Shown here in pieces: positions 62,401 to 64,000 of a DNA stretch of 64,000 bases (positions are counted from its first letter, which is position 1; every line of letters begins with the position of its first letter). The stretch covers positions 1 to 64,000 of the forward strand of contig JAYWAC010000199.1 of NCBI GenBank assembly GCA_043782755.1, written 5' to 3'. Made by a program: the position numbers and the translations under genes. The notes under the pieces are model-generated. The model worked only from the letters and a program-made list of their open reading frames with translations. It made no database searches and was not told the origin of the DNA. The DNA comes from JADJYF01 sp043782755. GTDB lineage: Bacteria > Pseudomonadota > Gammaproteobacteria > Ga0077536.

Positions 62401-64000
62401 CGTGGTGCCCGCCACGCCATCGAGTTTGGCGATGGCCTGATCGAAACCGGCGAGATTCAAACTCGCGCCAGCAGTGCTCAAGTTCACACCCGCACTATTG
62501 TCGAGGACATCGGCCGCACCGGCCACCAAAGCGCCCTGAGCGATGATGGTCGCACCGCTATAGCTATTGGCGGCATTGGCCAGCACCAGGCTGCTGGTAC
62601 CGGCCTTGGTGAGACTGCGTGCGCCGCCGCTTTCGCCGATGGCGGCATTCATGGTCAAGGTGCCCGCGCCACCGATGGTGGCATCGCCGCTCAAGTTCAC
62701 GGTATTGGTCGCCGCCAGCGAGACTGTGCCGGTGCTGGTCAAGGCGCCGACACCGCCGTTACCGGTGCCGCTCAAATTCAAGGTCTCGGTCGAAGCCAAG
62801 GCCACGCCGTTCAAATTCAAAGTGCCACCGTTAGCGGTAGTCTGTCCGGTGGCGGTGCCGAGGCTCGCGCCGGTGCTGATCGATAAGGTGCCACCGCTGA
62901 TGGTGGTCGCGCCGCCGTAGGTACCGTTCACCACGGCCAGACTCTGGGTGCCCGTGACCGACTTGGTGAACGACAAGGTATCGCTGCCGTTCTCGGTGAT
63001 ATCACCGGCGTAAGCGCCGCCGCCAGCGGTGATGGTCAGGGTCGCGACATCGCCAGTATTGCCAACGTCATTGCTCACCACCGCGCCCGCCACGCCATCG
63101 AGTTTAGCGATGGACTGATCGAAGCCGGCCAGATTGAGCGTCGCGCCGCTGACCGACAGATTGACGCCCGTGCTGTTGTCCAGCACGTTGGTCGCGCCGG
63201 CGGCGAGCGTGCCTTCGTTCACCGTGGTCGAACCGCTATAGCTATTGTTGCCGATCAAAGTGACGAGACCGGCACCGGCCTTGGTCAAGGAGCGCACACC
63301 GCTTTCGCCGATAGCCGCGTTGATGGTGAACACGCCCACGCTGGAGATAGTGGCATCAGCGGTCAAGGTGATGGTGTTGCTCGCGGCGATCGATGACACA
63401 CCGGTGCCGAGCAACGCGCTGCTGTTGCCGAGGCTGATGGCCTCGCTGCTGGCGAGATTGAGACTGCTGAGATTAAGCGTGCCGCCATTGACGAGCGTGC
63501 CGCCGACGGCGGTGCCGAGACTCGCGGCGGTGGTGATAGTGAGCTCGCCGCCGGTGACGCTGGTAACGCCATCATAGCTGCCGGTGCCGACCGACAAGGT
63601 CAACACGCCACCAGTGGATTTGGTCAGCGACAAGGTGTCGGTGCCGTTCTCGGTGATATCACCGGCGTAGGTGCCACCACCGGTAACGGTGAGCGTGGCG
63701 CTATTGGCGGTGTTGCCGGCGTCATTGGTGACGACGCTGCCCGCCACGCCGTCAAGTGCATCGACGGTCTGATCGAAACCGGCCAGATTGAAAGTCGCGC
63801 CGGCGGCCGTGAGGTTGAGATCGCCTGGACCAAGTACATTGTTCGCACCGGCCTGCAAAGTACCGCCACTGACGATGGTGTTACCGGTGTAGGTACTGCC
63901 GCCACCGGACAAAATCTGCGTGCCGGTGCCGGACTTGGTGAGCGTCAAGATATCGCTGCCGTTCTGCGTCAGGTTACCCGCGAAGCTGCCGCCGCCAGCG
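53467..64000 (-). CDS. Giant repeat-rich surface protein (partial, N-terminus beyond window)
   Basis: An open frame of at least 3511 codons that is still open at the window edge; the start is outside. From the N-terminal side it has about 1700 residues of autotransporter-associated beta-strand repeats (SGGTLQAGANN, LNLAGFDQ, TLTLTKSG-like), then an FHA-like beta-helix part. A block with RTX-like GGAGNDTLAGNN and GGSGADSV motifs follows (about 57.8-55.5 kb). A further helix-forming region comes next, then a Gln/Glu helical segment (IDGLDQRIAAIEKS, about 54.1 kb) and a Pro/Ala/Asp/Glu-rich tail. The end (DVILPTLHRRY) has no autotransporter beta-barrel, so secretion by type V barrel fusion is unlikely. 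It has only two cysteines in the visible part (DQCEDAEGC). SapC follows by 1 bp. Confidence 0.93.
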   Translation of the reverse strand, partial: AGGGSFAGNLTQNGSDILTLTKSGTGTQILSGGGSTYTGNTIVSGGTLQAGANNVLGPGDLNLTAAGATFNLAGFDQTVDALDGVAGSVVTNDAGNTANSATLTVTGGGTYAGDITENGTDTLSLTKSTGGVLTLSVGTGSYDGVTSVTGGELTITTAASLGTAVGGTLVNGGTLNLSSLNLASSEAISLGNSSALLGTGVSSIAASNTITLTADATISSVGVFTINAAIGESGVRSLTKAGAGLVTLIGNNSYSGSTTVNEGTLAAGATNVLDNSTGVNLSVSGATLNLAGFDQSIAKLDGVAGAVVSNDVGNTGDVATLTITAGGGAYAGDITENGSDTLSFTKSVTGTQSLAVVNGTYGGATTISGGTLSISTGASLGTATGQTTANGGTLNLNGVALASTETLNLSGTGNGGVGALTSTGTVSLAATNTVNLSGDATIGGAGTLTMNAAIGESGGARSLTKAGTSSLVLANAANSYSGATIIAQGALVAGAADVLDNSAGVNLSTAGASLNLAGFDQAIAKLDGVAGTTVTNNSVAVADSATLNITGGGGSFAGNLTEVGGDTFSLTKSGTGTQILSGGGNTFTGVTTISGGVLKAGVANLLAQSAGLNISNAGAIFNLAGFDQSIVKLDGVAGAVLTNDVGSTGDVATLTITGGGGSYAGNITENGTDTLSVTKSTSGTQVLSVGTGTYDGATTVTGGTLKVTTAASLGSSSGGIVINNAANAGATLELATPGGTTIADAITFSGGNNPTLLHSTVGTTTVTGGMVMTSAGTANISQAAGTLAVTTVGISGAGTLTKSGPGTLQLGVATTLGGLDLSQGVLAIGLANALAASTNLTLAAGTTFNLHGFNQTIASLSGTGTVTNDDAVGTSNAAATLTIAAGGGSFAGDITESADDVLSLTKSGTGTQVLASTNSYTGVTTVSGGTLAAGAANILTNSAGLNLTTSGATFNLAGFDQSIVAVTGVAGAIVTNNAGNVGDVATFTITGNGGNYAGNITQTVTDTLSFTKAGTGTQILSGSGNTYSGATTVNGGTLQAGANNVLGATSGLILNGAGATFNLAGFDQLLGKLDGAAGTVVTNNAGNIADVATLTITGGGGSFSGDITENGSDTLSLTKSGSGTQTLAVATGSYDGATTVSGGTLLINTAASLGNASGQTTASTGTLDLGGLALASSETINLTGSGAGGAGALIGSNAVAAGNAIVLTGTGAIGTTATLTINAVIGGSGNLSKVGAGTLVLSGNNSYAGGTTIAQGTLAAGAGNVLDNSSGVSVASGARLNLAGFNQALTKLDGVAGSVVTNDAGGGGSAATLTISGGGGSYAGNITQNALDDLSLTKSGSGAQSLSVVSGTYAGATSISGGTLSISTAASLGTTAGQTTANGGTLDLNGLALASSESVNLSGSGNGGVGALTATGTSSLANSVSVTLIDNATLGGAGTLTINTAIGESGGARSLTKSGAGTLVLSNGANTYSGATNVAQGTLKAGVADVLANSSGLNLTASGAIFNLAGFDQTVSKLDGVAGSVVTNNSAAVADTASLDISGGGGSYAGDITEVGGDTLSLSKSGSGTQTLTVGTGSYNGVTLISGGTLRAASTASLGSATGSTTVNGGTLEVAFTGTSNEDLSLNGNGDGGSGALKASNTGTLSGAVNLATAATINVDDGAAGNIDFTISGTISGGAGNTLSKIGPDTLVLSGNNSYAGDTQINAGVLKLGAAGGVGNAGAITIAVGATFDINDQNATIGSLGGGSGTLDLGLGSLAAADDLDLSGITVVVAASGSANQTLRAGTDGSGSLTIDSLSKASNGNLTLVSPTFIHISGDVAVNDGNLSINNAFELAGDLTASGNITLAGVGTLDGAVAQTLDAQGGTLSTVGLTKTAGAAGNLILAGSTAITATGDIDVQSAGDDLIIADNITTNSDLSAARNVIFQGAGTSTFNGAGAQTITAGSGAIRDTAGAVLAKSGGANLILDAGSTLGVSRVNALGVALTGGSALEATSGGDVFVTSAVSLTVENLDTGAGADSVDIRTTGASAALTLAGPYTDVATDNFTLVAARDLNFTSNTLTVSSLDASFGQSGTASNFNIDEIVSATAPGGFTIVGGASSGDRIDASGLGVDLDFISTALNAGSIGNGLVVDSFTAVETVIGGAGNDTLAGNNTYTVTGANSGTASGLSGTWSGIENLTGNAGANTFNLATGGSLSGTIDGLGGHDTLSYGTRATAVTIDLANLTATDIGNFANIETLVGGSGSGDRLIGTDNDSNWTVTGANAGTIDDTSVGAPSSVEFDFSGFEQLQGGSGADSVTIAVAGSVSGNVDGGAGLDTFTYQTRGTAVTVNLQSGSAADGSSTFANFSGFESFIGSAATNDKLVGRNQQSAWDLTGSGAGTIDDTPNGAPDGTPEFTFTDFENLQGGSAVDTFTAATGGALSFGQLAGGAGNDVFIIIANGGSNTTLTANILGENGNDTVLFGAHETSPPTNPSSGEFSRLIGSINLGTGVDTLDYSGSDLVLVNAVTDNDSGSGQAGTVRDATISSPPDLPLISGTYFDVDGVIGNGTQLQGADIDTVWIITGNGRGRYGNTFATATTTFENFSIRGGNKRDIFIFKEEGSSNITPQLFVGIDGGDFVAGTASTHNFMLGSSGADQFTVTGANALTVTITGSSGAATTSAININHIGDAGLSLTTGFSETGGDAVTLQAGTTWAGNILTNGGNDTVTFGAGARVAGSLNLGAGNDLVDVSAYTSAITARISSATNAGMNATSSTFAGDFSGVETLTLGSGNDAVTLTGAPSGTTNTINMGAGAKDELKSLVDATWILSSDGAGVLRGVPGAASDQLAFSGVDALTTSGNGVLSVPGAPASVVGTVTASSLSFAQSNVDVGNLGLRVVGDINNNAPLTLTATGSGDITVRGNVTVNGAFGSNVAGGKATFDNVVTNGADQSYDGDTLLRGNITARDVRFGANAELQGAVTGRNLNFNGATILGVDVSAQDLHFNGPLTIKNTVKLASSSNIFDFNDQVLADVGVTLSIVPTANTDMFIDLVDGPGHIAADKFGNFKGTLAIGGQFAAAPGGDVLKGTVLSAPADYITVSESLLTGGNLLLIGSTVDFSKGNNITVGAGAPGDGTIVVMALGDKVQAGNDGLPGGVKLGNISAPTSGNTVTFTGGRVMLAATNEVQNSTNMIMNLAGGEVLVAQGARATKTRIDFNVRSRAQASTTNVTATALIGSLTALGAPANLLQNTRASFPNPAAILTILQAVAFVDSSLFEEDLTLFGVMGDGIAKSLDQCEDAEGCAPSVTEEQLATLIDGLDQRIAAIEKSMASGATPKDKGEALLSQYRAELASYRDYQTQLHAYLEKQKKNDVGGDEFQDVIEAEEKPDTGAQPPAAAAGKDSKAAPAADLPSLEEGSEDLFAPLEEAPATPPVKAAPEPPPADVDEGFETLEQSPAPAARPTTKPTAPPAKKDAAPADDFDELEELPDTELLNEVLAPSAVNQLAGLVRLDAEGAVIWSGDVILPTLHRRY
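58791..63792 (-). repeat. Two-length protein-level repeat register in the giant gene
   Basis: The anchor NLAGFDQ (or a close variant) recurs at codon positions starting near 63771, 63117, 62439, 62118, 61437, 61119, 60798, 60141, 59463 and, degenerate, 58791. The steps are 654, 678, 321, 681, 318, 321, 657, 678 and 672 bp, i.e. short units of 106-107 residues and long units of 218-227. All are multiples of three. Nucleotide sequence between units has diverged, so the pattern is held at protein level. Confidence 0.9.

Overview
The window reads as the chromosome of a free-living, aerobic, catabolically versatile proteobacterium, most likely a gammaproteobacterium. The ABC-F protein is recognisably the YbiT type, leuC/leuD and the LdtD (YcbB)/MepK (YcbK) pair have gammaproteobacterial form, and REP-like palindromes of the kind common in Pseudomonas/Xanthomonas relatives lie between genes. 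GC is high throughout except a short AT-richer patch near 20.44-20.64 kb. No tRNA, rRNA, CRISPR, insertion sequence or phage gene was found. The species cannot be told from sequence reading alone.

Layout. 0.2-3.8 kb: a leftward operon of a thiolase-fold protein, a DUF35 Zn-ribbon/OB partner, an acyl-CoA ligase and a small protein. 4.0-4.9 kb: an EamA exporter. 4.9-8.4 kb: a single-chain indolepyruvate-ferredoxin-oxidoreductase-like enzyme. 8.6-11.1 kb: a Baeyer-Villiger-type monooxygenase and a MenB/BadI-like crotonase. 11.2-12.5 kb: three small genes (Zn ribbon, DUF488, secreted protein). 12.5-20.2 kb: a leftward operon of P450, cytochrome c-quinoprotein dehydrogenase, HyuA and HyuB. 20.2-20.8 kb: the only gene-free stretch over 300 bp, with operator-like palindromes. 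20.8-26.0 kb: a biotin-dependent acyl-CoA carboxylase (two subunits) divergent from an acyl-CoA dehydrogenase and a small ABM protein. 26-31.4 kb: a cupin, a PQQ alcohol dehydrogenase and an operon of crotonase, acyl-CoA dehydrogenase and SDR. 31.6-34.2 kb: a GMC oxidoreductase and an MBL-fold hydrolase. 34.2-40.4 kb: a MarR-centred aromatic cluster (NagGH-like Rieske oxygenase, aldehyde dehydrogenase, and divergently a CMD protein, a bicupin and a flavin reductase). 40.5-42.8 kb: peptidoglycan enzymes. 43-49.5 kb: YbiT, a luciferase-like monooxygenase, two crotonases and a second acyl-CoA ligase. 49.7-51.7 kb: leuD and leuC. 51.9-64 kb: a Sel1 protein, then a leftward set of one giant repeat-built surface protein (cut by the window edge), SapC and a small protein.

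How the genes fit together. Most of the first 50 kb oxidises hydrophobic or cyclic carbon compounds. Oxygenases (P450, BVMO, Rieske, LLM) and quinone- or flavin-linked dehydrogenases (two PQQ enzymes, GMC) open the molecule. Acyl-CoA ligases, dehydrogenases, crotonases, a carboxylase and a predicted retro-aldolase/thiolase pair shorten the CoA thioesters. The BadI-like and AliB-like members hint at alicyclic acids, and the NagGH-like oxygenase at salicylate-type aromatics; both substrates are inferences. The most unusual items are the giant protein, built on a two-length repeat register and coupled to SapC, and several enzymes whose family-defining catalytic residue is replaced (thiolase-fold protein, one acyl-CoA dehydrogenase, the SDR).
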